Shown here: positions 21,266 through 28,006 of the stretch, in pieces
Numbering within the stretch: position 1 is the stretch's first letter
Layout: every line of letters begins with the position of its first letter
Source of the DNA: JBEIFW01 sp044370695
GTDB taxonomy: Bacteria; Actinomycetota; Acidimicrobiia; Acidimicrobiales; Ilumatobacteraceae
Direction of reading: 5' to 3'
Assembly (NCBI GenBank): GCA_044370695.1
Contig: JBILVB010000033.1
Span: 1-28,006, forward strand
Length of the DNA: 28,006 bases
Made by a program: the position numbers and the translations under genes
The notes under the pieces: generated by a model
What the model was told of the DNA's origin: nothing
Database searches by the model: none
What the model saw: the letters and a program-made list of their open reading frames with translations, nothing else

Positions 21266-22134
21266 TCGCCCTCGTCACCGCGACCGCCGCCCGCCACCTC
21301 GACGAGGATCTCCCGCCTCTGGAGGTCGCCCTACGGGTGCTCGGCCATGCCGTCGAGGTCGTCGTCTGGGACGACCCCACCGTGGACTGGTCGGCCTACG
21401 ACGCCGCCGTGGTGCGCTCGACGTGGGACTACGTGCCGCGGCGCACGGAGTTCCTGGCCTGGGCCGACGTGGTCGCCCGCCGCACCGTCCTGCTGAACCC
21501 GCCGGGGCTGCTCGAGTGGTCGAGCGACAAGCACTACCTGGCCGATCTCGTCACCCACGGGATCCCGATCACCCCCACGACGTTCGTCGAGCCCGGTGAC
21601 GATGCCGTCGCCGTCGCCCTCCCCGCCGGGGAGATCGTGGTGAAGCCGGCGGTGTCGGCGGGATCGGCCGACACCGATCGCTACGGCCCGGCGGGCCGAC
21701 ACGCAGCGCGCGCCCACGTAGCCCGCCTGATCGGCGCCGGGCGTACCGCGCTCGTGCAGCCGTACCTGGACCAGGTCGACACCGCCGGGGAGACGGCGCT
21801 CGTCTACGTCGCCGGGGCCTTCAGCCACGCGATCCGCAAGGGTCCCATCCTCGCCGGCGACCAGGCCTTCGTCGAAGGCCTGTACGCCGCCGAGGACATC
21901 TCGGCCCGCTCGCCGACGGAGGCCGAACTGGCCCTGGGCGGCCGCGTCGTCGAGGTGATCCCCGGCGGCGCGCCGCTGTACGTGCGCGTCGACGTCGTGC
22001 CCGGGCCCGACGGCCCGGTCGTACTCGAGGTCGAAGCGTGCGAGCCGTCGTTGTTCTTCGCCCATGCGCCAGGCTCGGCCGACCGGTTCGCGCGTGCGTT
22101 GGTCTCCCGCATCGACCCCACGTCCCGGGCCTAG
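21262..22134 (+). CDS. ATP-grasp ligase-like protein (RimK/DcsG-like)
   Basis: A 290-residue ATP-grasp fold protein. The N-terminal pre-ATP domain includes LVTATAARHLDEDLPPLEVAL and VVRSTWDYVPRRTEFLAWAD. NPPGLLEWSSDKHYLADLVTHGIPITPTTFV marks the entry to the ATP-grasp domain. Nucleotide-binding lysine and glycine loop lie in EIVVKPAVSAGSADT, and metal ligands in YVRVDVVPGPDGPVVLEVEACEPSLFF. The arrangement resembles uncharacterised RimK-type proteins and DcsG, the D-cycloserine cyclo-ligase, but the substrate is not inferable. Such enzymes join a carboxylate to an amine or thiol through an acyl phosphate. The GTG at 21262 overlaps the exporter stop by four bases. Its TAG stop is also the first three bases of the next gene's -10. 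Confidence 0.87.
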   Translation: MIALVTATAARHLDEDLPPLEVALRVLGHAVEVVVWDDPTVDWSAYDAAVVRSTWDYVPRRTEFLAWADVVARRTVLLNPPGLLEWSSDKHYLADLVTHGIPITPTTFVEPGDDAVAVALPAGEIVVKPAVSAGSADTDRYGPAGRHAARAHVARLIGAGRTALVQPYLDQVDTAGETALVYVAGAFSHAIRKGPILAGDQAFVEGLYAAEDISARSPTEAELALGGRVVEVIPGGAPLYVRVDVVPGPDGPVVLEVEACEPSLFFAHAPGSADRFARALVSRIDPTSRA

Positions 22135-22137
22135 GGT
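22132..22137 (+). promoter_or_regulatory. -10 element overlapping the ATP-grasp stop codon
   Basis: TAGGGT is followed by six bases and the GTG at 22144. Its TAG is the stop codon of the upstream gene, so promoter and stop codon share bases. Confidence 0.5.
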
Positions 22138-22143
22138 GCGGGC

Positions 22144-22965
22144 GTGAGCGAGATGGAGCTCTACCGGTCGAGCCGCTCGGCCGCGTTCTTCGACCTCGAC
22201 CGCACCCTCATCGCCGGTTCGTCGGCGTTCACCTTCGGCGTTGCCGCCTGGCGACACGATCTGGTGCCCACCGGCCGGTTCGCACGGGACGCCCTCGGCG
22301 CCGTGGCCTTCCGCCTGAGCGGCTCCACCGACGGCACCACCGACAAGGTCCGCGAGCGGATGCTGCGGGCCGTGGCCGGCACCCGGCAGGCCGATCTCGT
22401 CGCCCTGAACGCCGACATCATCCCGAAGCTGGTCGATCGGGTCCGCACCGAGGCCCGCACCCTGCTCGATCTCCACCGTCGCGCCGGACGCGACACGTTC
22501 ATCGTGTCGGCCTCGCCGATCGAGCTCGTCGAGCCGCTCGCCACCGGCCTCGGCATGACCGGCGGGATCGGCACCGTCGCCGAGGTGGCCGACGGCGTCT
22601 ACACCGGTGAGCTCGTCGGCCCGTTCTGCTACGGCGAGGGCAAGGTGGACGCCATCCGCGAGCTCGCCGAGTGGGAGGGGTACGACCTCGCGCTCTGCTA
22701 CGCCTACAGCGACTCCGCGAGCGATCTCCCGATGCTCGAATGCGTCGGCCACCCGGTCGCAGTCAATCCCGACGGTGCGCTCGCCCGCGTCGCAAGCGAG
22801 CGAGGATGGCCGGTCGTGGTGTTCTCCCGGCGCACCAAGCAGCTCATCCGACGCACCACCGCCGGCGCCGGCGCCGCCGCCCTCACCGGCGCCGCCTTCG
22901 CCGCCGGGGTGAAGTTGGGGGCCCGCCGGCTCAGTCCGGAGGCCGGCCTTCGAGGCCGGCGTTGA
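22144..22965 (+). CDS. HAD-IB family phosphatase (SerB-like), C-terminally membrane-associated
   Basis: A 273-residue haloacid dehalogenase phosphatase of subfamily IB, related to phosphoserine phosphatase and the mycobacterial SerB1 (Rv0505c) group. Motif I is FFDLDRTLI (nucleophile D17 and D19), motif II FIVSASPIELV, motif III the lysine in GEGKVDAI, and motif IV YSDSASDLPML. A helical cap sits between motifs I and II. The final ~50 residues include an Ala/Gly-rich hydrophobic stretch (TAGAGAAALTGAAFAAGVKLGA) that may touch the membrane. Family members act on phosphoserine or lipid-linked phosphates; the substrate here is unknown. GTG at 22144 is supported by TAGGGT six bases upstream; ATG at 22150 is an alternative. 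The end overlaps the convergent crotonase by 35 bases. Confidence 0.9.
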   Translation: MSEMELYRSSRSAAFFDLDRTLIAGSSAFTFGVAAWRHDLVPTGRFARDALGAVAFRLSGSTDGTTDKVRERMLRAVAGTRQADLVALNADIIPKLVDRVRTEARTLLDLHRRAGRDTFIVSASPIELVEPLATGLGMTGGIGTVAEVADGVYTGELVGPFCYGEGKVDAIRELAEWEGYDLALCYAYSDSASDLPMLECVGHPVAVNPDGALARVASERGWPVVVFSRRTKQLIRRTTAGAGAAALTGAAFAAGVKLGARRLSPEAGLRGRR

Positions 22966-23773
22966 AGCGCGGGGCGCGCTTTTCCCGGAACGACCGTGCG
23001 CCCTCGCGGGCGTCGGGATGGTGGTCGGTGATCCCCGTGCGAAGGGCGATGTCCTCGCAGGCGTGGGCGAAGTCGCTCTCGGCCGCCACGTAGATCGCTC
23101 GCTTCAGCAACCGCATCGCCACCTGCGGCCCCTCGGCCAGCTCGGTTGCGAGGGCGAGGGCGCGCTCGAGCAGCTCGTCGGGCGCGCACACCTCGGACAC
23201 CAATCCCAAAGCGAGCGCCTCGTCGGCATCGACGATCCGCTTGCGCAGCAGGAACTCCATGGCTCGGGCCGTGCCAAGTTGTTGTACGAGCAACCAATGC
23301 CCGCCCTCGTCGGGCAACAGCGCGAAGCGCAACGTGGCGCTGCCGAGGCGCGCTGCGCTCGATGCGATCCGCAGATCGCAGGCCAGTGCCAGCGACAACC
23401 CGGTCTGGATCGCCGGGCCGTTGATCGCGGCAACGGTGATCTTGTCGAGTGCCCGGATCGCCTGATTGACGGCCTGCGAGTACACCCGCAGCGCCTCGGC
23501 CGTGCCGATGGCCGTGTCGTGCCCACCGCCGATACGCGGCACCGTGGCCGGGGCGTCGTGGTGGTAGTCGACGAGGTCGTCCCCGGCGACGAAGGCCCGT
23601 CCGGTCCCGGTGAACACCACGACCCGGATCGAGTCGTCGAGTTGCGCAGCCGTGAGGAACTCGACCAGGTCGCGCTTCATGGCCTGGGTCATGGCGTTGA
23701 GCCGTTCGGGGCGCTCGAAGGTGACGAGCGCGATGCCCGGCTCGTGACGGGTGACGGTGAAGCCGGCGGGCAT
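22931..23773 (-). CDS. Crotonase-family protein, PaaG-type, lacking both hydratase glutamates
   Basis: A 280-residue crotonase-fold protein annotated in general as enoyl-CoA hydratase/isomerase. The first oxyanion segment is AFVAGDDLVDY (~60-70) and the second GPAIQTGLSLALACD (119-133). At the two positions of the hydratase glutamates it has S127 and T147, so simple hydration is unlikely. It has D155 in LLPDEGG, the position of the catalytic aspartate of PaaG-type isomerases (ring-opened phenylacetyl-CoA epoxide isomerase and related delta-isomerases). A ~20-residue insertion (HHDAPATVPRIGGGHDTAIG) follows the first oxyanion segment. It lies three bases after a second crotonase, so the pair is one transcript. 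Its last 35 bases overlap the HAD gene on the other strand. Confidence 0.9.
   Translation of the reverse strand: MPAGFTVTRHEPGIALVTFERPERLNAMTQAMKRDLVEFLTAAQLDDSIRVVVFTGTGRAFVAGDDLVDYHHDAPATVPRIGGGHDTAIGTAEALRVYSQAVNQAIRALDKITVAAINGPAIQTGLSLALACDLRIASSAARLGSATLRFALLPDEGGHWLLVQQLGTARAMEFLLRKRIVDADEALALGLVSEVCAPDELLERALALATELAEGPQVAMRLLKRAIYVAAESDFAHACEDIALRTGITDHHPDAREGARSFREKRAPRFNAGLEGRPPD
22942..22960. terminator. Perfect 8-bp hairpin inside two overlapping convergent genes
   Basis: GCCGGCCT (22942-22949) and AGGCCGGC (22953-22960) are perfect arms around TCG. The repeat lies wholly within the 35-base overlap of the HAD and crotonase genes, so it is coding in both. It is the strongest hairpin found and a candidate bidirectional terminator without a T tract. 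Confidence 0.5.
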
Positions 23774-23776
23774 CGC

Positions 23777-24583
23777 TCAGCGCCCCTGGAACACGGCGGG
23801 ACGCTTCTGCAGGAACGCTGCCGCAGCTTCCTTCGCGTCGGCGGTGCGGCCGACGCGGATGTGGCGCTCGGCTTCTCGGTCGAGCAGCGACGCGAAGTCG
23901 AGGTGCTGGGCGTCGTTGAGGTTGGCCTTGATCGCTGCGAGCGTCAGCGGCGCGAAGCCTGCGGCGCGCGCGGCCCGAGCCCGGACCACGTCCAGCAGAT
24001 CGGCGTCGTCGACGACCGCGGTGACCAACCCGATGCGCTCGGCCTCGGCGGCCGTGAACTTCTCGGCCATCAAGTACAGCTCCCGGGCCTTGGCCGGCCC
24101 GACGATGCGCGGAAGGGTCCAGGTGCCTCCGAAGTCGCCCGACAGCCCCGCGGTCATGAACGCCGTGTTGAACACCGCCGACCGGGCGGCGTAGCGGAGG
24201 TCGCAGGCGCATGCCCAGGCCAGGCCGGCGCCGGCGCACGGGCCGTTGATCGCGGCGATGGTCACCTTCGGCATGTCGCGCAGCAGCTGCGAGGTGCGCA
24301 TGCGGCTCCGCAACCGAGCGATGTCGGATTCGACCGGGCGCGGGCGGCCGCTGGCCGGATCCGGTGCCCGGGACGCCATGCCGCCGAGGTCGCCGCCGGC
24401 GCAGAACCCCCGGCCCGCACCGGTGAGGATCAGGGCCCGCACCTCCTCGTCGGACGCGGCGCGCTCGAAGGCCTCGAGTGCACCTTCGATCAGGTCCGGG
24501 CTCATGGTGTTCAGGTGCTCGGGCCGGTTGAGCGTCACGGTGGCTACGCCCCCGACCACCTCGTAGTGCACGACTTCGTCCAT
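23777..24583 (-). CDS. Crotonase-family enoyl-CoA isomerase/hydratase-like, PaaG-type
   Basis: A 268-residue crotonase. The oxyanion segments are GFCAGGDLGGM (59-69) and GPCAGAGLAWACACD (114-128). As in its downstream partner, both hydratase glutamates are missing (A122 and F142), while an aspartate (D150, LSGDFGGTW) stands where PaaG-type isomerases have theirs. A longer loop (~70-92) after the first oxyanion segment is also typical of that group. The C-terminus ends AFLQKRPAVFQGR, the usual crotonase ending. The ATG at 24583 has a strong Shine-Dalgarno (GGAGG, six bases upstream), so the 641-residue open frame is not the gene. First gene of a two-gene operon, divergent from the LLM oxidoreductase with a 57-base spacer. 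Confidence 0.91.
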   Translation of the reverse strand: MDEVVHYEVVGGVATVTLNRPEHLNTMSPDLIEGALEAFERAASDEEVRALILTGAGRGFCAGGDLGGMASRAPDPASGRPRPVESDIARLRSRMRTSQLLRDMPKVTIAAINGPCAGAGLAWACACDLRYAARSAVFNTAFMTAGLSGDFGGTWTLPRIVGPAKARELYLMAEKFTAAEAERIGLVTAVVDDADLLDVVRARAARAAGFAPLTLAAIKANLNDAQHLDFASLLDREAERHIRVGRTADAKEAAAAFLQKRPAVFQGR

Positions 24584-24587
24584 CGGT

Positions 24588-24596
24588 CCCCTCCTC
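24588..24596 (-). promoter_or_regulatory. Shine-Dalgarno of the crotonase operon
   Basis: On the minus strand GAGGAGGGG ends four bases before the ATG at 24583 (the GGAGG core ends six bases before it). It fixes the start against a much longer open frame. Confidence 0.75.
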
Positions 24597-24627
24597 GACG
24601 ACGGCGGCATGATTCCACCCCGTTGGG

Positions 24628-24633
24628 TACGGT
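24628..24633 (+). promoter_or_regulatory. -10 element, leaderless-type, for the LLM oxidoreductase
   Basis: TACGGT is followed by seven bases and the GTG at 24641. Confidence 0.5.
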
Positions 24634-24640
24634 CGCATCC

Positions 24641-25654
24641 GTGGCAGCTGCGACCCTCGCCGGGCTCACGTCCGGATCCCTCGCCGTGCTCGGCGTGCCC
24701 CGCCTCGTCGAGGTCGCCGGCGTCGCGGCCGAACTCGGCTACGGCTCGTACTGGACGGCCGAGGCCAACGGAACGGAGTCGTTCTCGCTGTTGGGCGCTG
24801 TCGGCGCCGTGACCCCGGACTCGCTCGCGTTGGCGACGGGCATCGTGCCGGTGCAGGTGCGGTCGGCACCGCTCGCCGCGATGGCCGCAGCGACGCTGCA
24901 GGCCCTGCACCCCGAGCGCGACGTCTGGCTCGGGATCGGCATGTCCTCGCCGGTGATCACCGGCCGCTGGCACGGCGTGCCGTACGGCGAACGGCCGCTG
25001 GCGCGCATCCGCGAGTACGTGGAGGTGCTGCAGGCCTGCCTGTCGGGCGAGCGGGTCGATCACCGCGGCGACGCCTACCGGATCGGCGGGTTCCGCCTCG
25101 GGGTGCGCCTCGGCGAACGGCGACCCAAGATCGCGCTCGCCGCGCTCAACGACGGGATGCTGCGCCTCGCGGGCGAGGTGGCCGACGGGGTGCTGCTCAA
25201 CTACCTGCCGGCCCGTCACGTCGCCTACTGCGCCGAGCGGATCGCCGAGGGCGTGGCCCGGTCCGGGCGTACCGACGGCGGGCCCACGGTGTTCGCCTAT
25301 GCCCACGCCTGCGTGGGCGACCGCGCCGAGGGCGAGGGTCCGGCCCGGCGCGACCTGCTCAACTACGCCATGGCCGACGGGTACCGGCGCCAGTTCGCCC
25401 GGGCCGGTTACGCCGAGGAGATGGCCGAGCTGGAGGCTCGGATCGCGGCCGGGGACAAAGCGGACGCGACGGTCGCTGCCATCAGCGACCGTATGGTCGA
25501 CGAGATCGACACCATCGGCGACGCCGCCCACGTGCGGTCGTTCGTCGCCGCGTATCGAGCCGCCGGGGTCGTGCCCGTGCTGATGCCGTTGCCGTGGGGG
25601 CGCGACCGTTGGGGTGTCACGGTCGCCACCCTGGAGGCCGCCGCCGGCGTGTGA
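24641..25654 (+). CDS. LLM-class oxidoreductase, probably F420-dependent
   Basis: A 337-residue TIM-barrel protein of the luciferase-like monooxygenase superfamily. Visible hallmarks are AAELGYGSYWTAEANGTESFSLLGAVGAVT (~26-55), LALATGIVPVQVRSAPLAAMAAATLQAL (~58-85, the phosphate/cofactor side), VWLGIGMSSPVITGRWHGVPYGERPLARIREYVEVLQACLSGE, and IALAALNDGMLRLAGEVADGVLLNYLP. The pattern fits actinobacterial F420-dependent members more than FMN monooxygenases, but the cofactor cannot be proven from sequence. It would reduce or oxidise an unknown substrate. The GTG at 24641 is supported by the -10 spacing. It diverges from the two crotonases, so a shared acyl-CoA pathway is possible. Confidence 0.88.
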   Translation: MAAATLAGLTSGSLAVLGVPRLVEVAGVAAELGYGSYWTAEANGTESFSLLGAVGAVTPDSLALATGIVPVQVRSAPLAAMAAATLQALHPERDVWLGIGMSSPVITGRWHGVPYGERPLARIREYVEVLQACLSGERVDHRGDAYRIGGFRLGVRLGERRPKIALAALNDGMLRLAGEVADGVLLNYLPARHVAYCAERIAEGVARSGRTDGGPTVFAYAHACVGDRAEGEGPARRDLLNYAMADGYRRQFARAGYAEEMAELEARIAAGDKADATVAAISDRMVDEIDTIGDAAHVRSFVAAYRAAGVVPVLMPLPWGRDRWGVTVATLEAAAGV

Positions 25655-25716
25655 GCACGGTCGTCCTCGCGCGGGGTGGATCGGCGATCGGCCGGTGTGC
25701 ACGGACCCGGCGCCGC

Positions 25717-25722
25717 TACCCT
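25717..25722 (+). promoter_or_regulatory. -10 element, leaderless-type, for metG
   Basis: TACCCT is followed by eight bases and the GTG at 25731. The rest of the 76-base gap after the LLM gene shows no other clear signal. Confidence 0.5.
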
Positions 25723-25730
25723 CGCCCGCC

Positions 25731-27236
25731 GTGGGCCGCTTCTACGTCACCACCCCGATCTACTACGTGAACGCGGCGCCGCACGTCGGCCACACGTACA
25801 CCACCGTGCACGCGGACGCCCTCGCCCGCTGGCACCGGCTGATCGGTGACGAGGTGCTGTTCCTCACCGGCACCGACGAGCACGGCCTCAAGATCCAGCG
25901 GGCCGCCGAGGCCGAAGGCAAGGCCCCCGAGGCGTGGGCCGGCGAGGTCGCCGAGACGTTCAAGGCGGCGTGGTCGCTGCTCGGCATCTCCAACGACGAC
26001 TTCATCCGCACCACCGAACCCCGCCACCACGTCGCGGTACAGACGTTGCTCGAGGCGTGCCGGGCCAACGGCGACATCTACGAGGGCACCTACGAGGGCT
26101 TGTACTGCGTGTCCTGCGAGGCCTACTACGAGCCGGCCGATCTGCTCGACGGCGACCGTTGCCCGATCCACAAACGGCCGGTCGAGGCGGTGCGCGAGCC
26201 CAACTACTTCTTCGCGCTGTCCCGCTACGAGCAGCGTCTGCTCGACTGGCTCGAGGCCAACCCCGATGCGATCACCCCGGCGTCGAAGCGCAACGAGGCG
26301 ATCGGCTTCATCCGCCAGGGCCTCCGGGATTTCTCGATCTCCCGCACCTCGCTCACCTGGGGCATCCCGATCCCGTGGGATCCGGCGCACGTCACCTACG
26401 TCTGGTTCGACGCGCTCACGAACTACTGCACCGCAGCGGGCTACGGCGCGGACCCCGAACGCTTCGAACACTGGTGGCCCCACGTTCACCACCTCGTCGG
26501 CAAGGACATCCTGCGGTTCCATTGCGTCTACTGGCCCGCGATGTTGCTGTCGGCCGGGCTGCTGCCGCCCCGGGTGCACGTCCACGGGTTCCTGCTCGTC
26601 GGGGGCGAGAAGATGTCCAAGACCGGGTTCGGACAGATCAGCCCGCAGTTGCTGGTGAACACCTTCGGCGTCGACGGCGTCCGATACCACCTCCTGCGCG
26701 ACCTGCCGTTCGGCCCCGACAGCGACTTCACCCACGAAGGGATGGTCGCCCGCTACAACGCGGACCTGGCCAACAACCTCGGCAATCTGCTGTCCCGGGT
26801 GGCGACGGTGGTCGCCCGCAAGTGCGGTGGGGTCGGTACCGCTCCGGCGCTCGACAGCCCACTCGCCGCGATCGCCGCCGACGCGGTGGCTCGGGCGCGA
26901 GCTGCCTGGGACGACGTCGCGTCCCACGAAGCGCTCGAGGCCACGTGGTCGATCGTGCGGGCCACCAACGCCTATCTGGAGACCCACGAGCCGTGGAAGG
27001 CCGAACCGGGCCCGGCGCTCGACACGGTGATGGGCGATGCGCTCGAAGCGCTGCGCATCGTGGCGGTGCTCGCCTCGCCCGCCATCCCGGCGACTGCGCA
27101 GGCGATCTGGTCCCGGCTCGGGCTCGGTGGCCGCGTGGAAGACTGCCGGGTCCCCGACGACGTGGCCTGGGGTGGGTATCCGGCCGGGTCGCCGGTGACG
27201 AAGGGCGAGCCGCTGTTCCCTCGCCTGCAGGCCTGA
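25731..27236 (+). CDS. metG: Methionyl-tRNA synthetase
   Basis: A 501-residue class Ia aminoacyl-tRNA synthetase that charges tRNA-Met. The HIGH motif appears as HVGH (18-21, after PIYYVNAAP) and the KMSKS motif as KMSKT (294-298). The insertion carries one zinc knuckle (CVSCEAYYEP with CPIH), as in the short bacterial MetG1 type. Other conserved parts are GTDEHGLKIQRAAE and YVWFDALTNYCTAAGY. The C-terminal helical anticodon-binding domain (~345-470) is present. The dimerising EMAP-type C-terminal domain of longer enzymes is absent, as in Mycobacterium. The GTG at 25731 begins at the conserved FYVTTPIYYVN strand and fits the -10. A tatD gene follows six bases later, a conserved arrangement in actinobacteria. 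Confidence 0.97.
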   Translation: MGRFYVTTPIYYVNAAPHVGHTYTTVHADALARWHRLIGDEVLFLTGTDEHGLKIQRAAEAEGKAPEAWAGEVAETFKAAWSLLGISNDDFIRTTEPRHHVAVQTLLEACRANGDIYEGTYEGLYCVSCEAYYEPADLLDGDRCPIHKRPVEAVREPNYFFALSRYEQRLLDWLEANPDAITPASKRNEAIGFIRQGLRDFSISRTSLTWGIPIPWDPAHVTYVWFDALTNYCTAAGYGADPERFEHWWPHVHHLVGKDILRFHCVYWPAMLLSAGLLPPRVHVHGFLLVGGEKMSKTGFGQISPQLLVNTFGVDGVRYHLLRDLPFGPDSDFTHEGMVARYNADLANNLGNLLSRVATVVARKCGGVGTAPALDSPLAAIAADAVARARAAWDDVASHEALEATWSIVRATNAYLETHEPWKAEPGPALDTVMGDALEALRIVAVLASPAIPATAQAIWSRLGLGGRVEDCRVPDDVAWGGYPAGSPVTKGEPLFPRLQA

Positions 27237-27241
27237 GCGCC

Positions 27242-28003
27242 GTGTGGACCGACAGCCATTGTCATCTCGACGACGCCTACGGCTACGACGGCGGCGTCGA
27301 GGGCGCGCTGGCTCGGGCGCGGGCGGCCGGCGTGGGTGCGTTCGTCACGGTCGGATGCGACCGGGCCTCGAGCCTGGCGGCGATCGCTGCCGCCGCTGCC
27401 CATGCCGACGTGCGCGCCACCGTCGGGCTCCATCCCCACGACGCCCGCCACGGACTCGCCACGGTTCGCGACCTGTGGGACACGCCGGGGCTCGTCGCCG
27501 TCGGCGAGTGCGGCCTCGACTACCACTACGACCATTCGCCCCGCGACGTGCAGCGGGAGGTGTTCGCCGAACAGGTCGCCGAGGCGCGCGGCCGCGGCCT
27601 CCCGCTCGTGGTCCACACCCGCGAGGCATGGGACGACACGTTCGAGGTGTTCGCGGTCGTGGGTGTCCCGTCGGTCACGATCTTCCACTGCTTCACCGGC
27701 GGCCCCGACGAGGCCCGACGCTGCCTCGAGCTCGGGGCGTACCTCTCGTTCTCGGGGATCGTGTCGTTCCGCACGGCCGAGGACGTGCGCGACGCCGCCC
27801 GGCTGTGCCCGGCCGACCGCCTGCTCGTCGAGACCGACAGCCCGTACCTGGCGCCGGTGCCGCATCGGGGGCGGCGCAACGAACCGGCGCTGCTCCCCGC
27901 CGTCGGCGCCGCCCTGGCCGAGGCCCGCGGGGAGGCCGTCGAGGTCGTGGCCGAGCACACCCGACGCAACGCCGATGTTGCGTTCGGTCGGTCGCCTGCC
28001 TAG
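27242..28003 (+). CDS. tatD: TatD-family metal-dependent nuclease
   Basis: A 253-residue amidohydrolase-fold hydrolase of the TatD family, cytoplasmic Mg/Zn-dependent deoxyribonucleases linked to DNA repair and turnover. Metal ligands are visible: HxH in DSHCHLDDAYG (residues 4-14), the glutamate in GECGLDYHY, His in LVVHTREAWDD, His in FHCFTGG, and Asp in LVETDSPYLAP. Length and end (PHRGRRNEP near the C-terminus) match the family. The GTG at 27242 lies six bases past the metG stop, so the two form an operon. The TAG stop ends three bases before the window edge, so the gene is complete. In many actinobacteria rRNA dimethyltransferase ksgA follows, but it lies outside the window. Confidence 0.95.
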   Translation: MWTDSHCHLDDAYGYDGGVEGALARARAAGVGAFVTVGCDRASSLAAIAAAAAHADVRATVGLHPHDARHGLATVRDLWDTPGLVAVGECGLDYHYDHSPRDVQREVFAEQVAEARGRGLPLVVHTREAWDDTFEVFAVVGVPSVTIFHCFTGGPDEARRCLELGAYLSFSGIVSFRTAEDVRDAARLCPADRLLVETDSPYLAPVPHRGRRNEPALLPAVGAALAEARGEAVEVVAEHTRRNADVAFGRSPA

Positions 28004-28006
28004 CGT

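Noticed and set aside
24584..25702. An N-terminal extension of the upstream crotonase to 641 residues
   Set aside because: The extra part is antisense to the LLM oxidoreductase, and a strong Shine-Dalgarno fixes the start at 24583.
25934..27241. The first two-thirds of a 689-codon frame that ends in TatD
   Set aside because: It is a +1 shadow of metG rich in Arg. Only the part from 27242 encodes TatD, so it is not a fusion protein.
1..28006. CRISPR arrays, tRNA, rRNA, insertion sequences or phage genes
   Set aside because: I saw no spaced repeat array, no transposase or integrase motif, no terminal inverted repeats with target duplication, and no recognisable tRNA or rRNA. A covariance-model scan would be needed to exclude small RNAs.

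Overview
The window is very GC-rich and densely coded on both strands, in the style of a chromosomal segment from a high-GC actinobacterium. An Acidimicrobiia-like member of the Actinomycetota is my best guess. Reasons: leaderless-type promoters sit directly before many GTG/ATG starts; there is a probable F420-dependent luciferase-like oxidoreductase, a mycobacterial-type MurA with Asp in place of the catalytic Cys, a MeaB GTPase, several crotonases, and an FtsK-like protein with a ubiquitin-like N-terminus. I see no insertion sequences, phage genes, CRISPR arrays, rRNA or tRNA. It reads as core chromosome rather than an island. Taxonomy is inference from gene content.

Layout. 1-1201 (minus): an unknown, possibly actin-fold protein overlapping the start of a truncated FtsK/FHA-type gene, perhaps part of a type VII secretion or envelope locus. 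1281-2177 (plus): a membrane-anchored BON/OmpA protein. 2178-4378 (minus): enoyl-CoA hydratase, and a coupled NifU-like/MeaB pair. 4447-4638 (plus): a one-helix small protein. 4645-5961 (minus): MurA. 5997-8514 (plus): an MFS transporter and a Na+/Ca2+ exchanger-family protein. 8504-13312 (minus): an alpha/beta hydrolase with a J-domain protein, a zinc-ribbon protein with an internal duplication, and a large acyltransferase-3/serine-hydrolase fusion. 13434-18256 (minus): a tight four-gene operon of GT4 glycosyltransferase, methyltransferase, alpha/alpha-toroid protein and S9 peptidase. 18378-19804 (minus): aldose epimerase and a membrane-anchored protein. 19865-22965 (plus): DHA2 exporter overlapping an ATP-grasp ligase, then a HAD-IB phosphatase. 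22931-24583 (minus): two PaaG-type crotonases. 24641-28003 (plus): LLM oxidoreductase, methionyl-tRNA synthetase and TatD nuclease.

Two window-wide patterns stand out. First, eleven gene starts are preceded by TANNNT followed by exactly 6-8 bases and then ATG or GTG, a leaderless-transcript architecture. The few gene-group heads that lack it mostly carry a Shine-Dalgarno sequence instead. This pattern also decides many start codons below. Second, perfect inverted repeats straddle stop codons at three of the four convergent gene ends and at one other gene end. They are candidate U-tract-less terminators embedded in coding sequence.

The most interesting protein-level candidates are the acyltransferase-3/beta-lactamase-fold fusion, the glycosyltransferase/methyltransferase/toroid/peptidase operon, the exporter/ATP-grasp pair, and the tandem crotonases lacking both canonical glutamates. 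No gap longer than 300 bases lacks a gene. The longest (2955-3197) holds a promoter, operator-like AT-rich palindromes and a short direct repeat.
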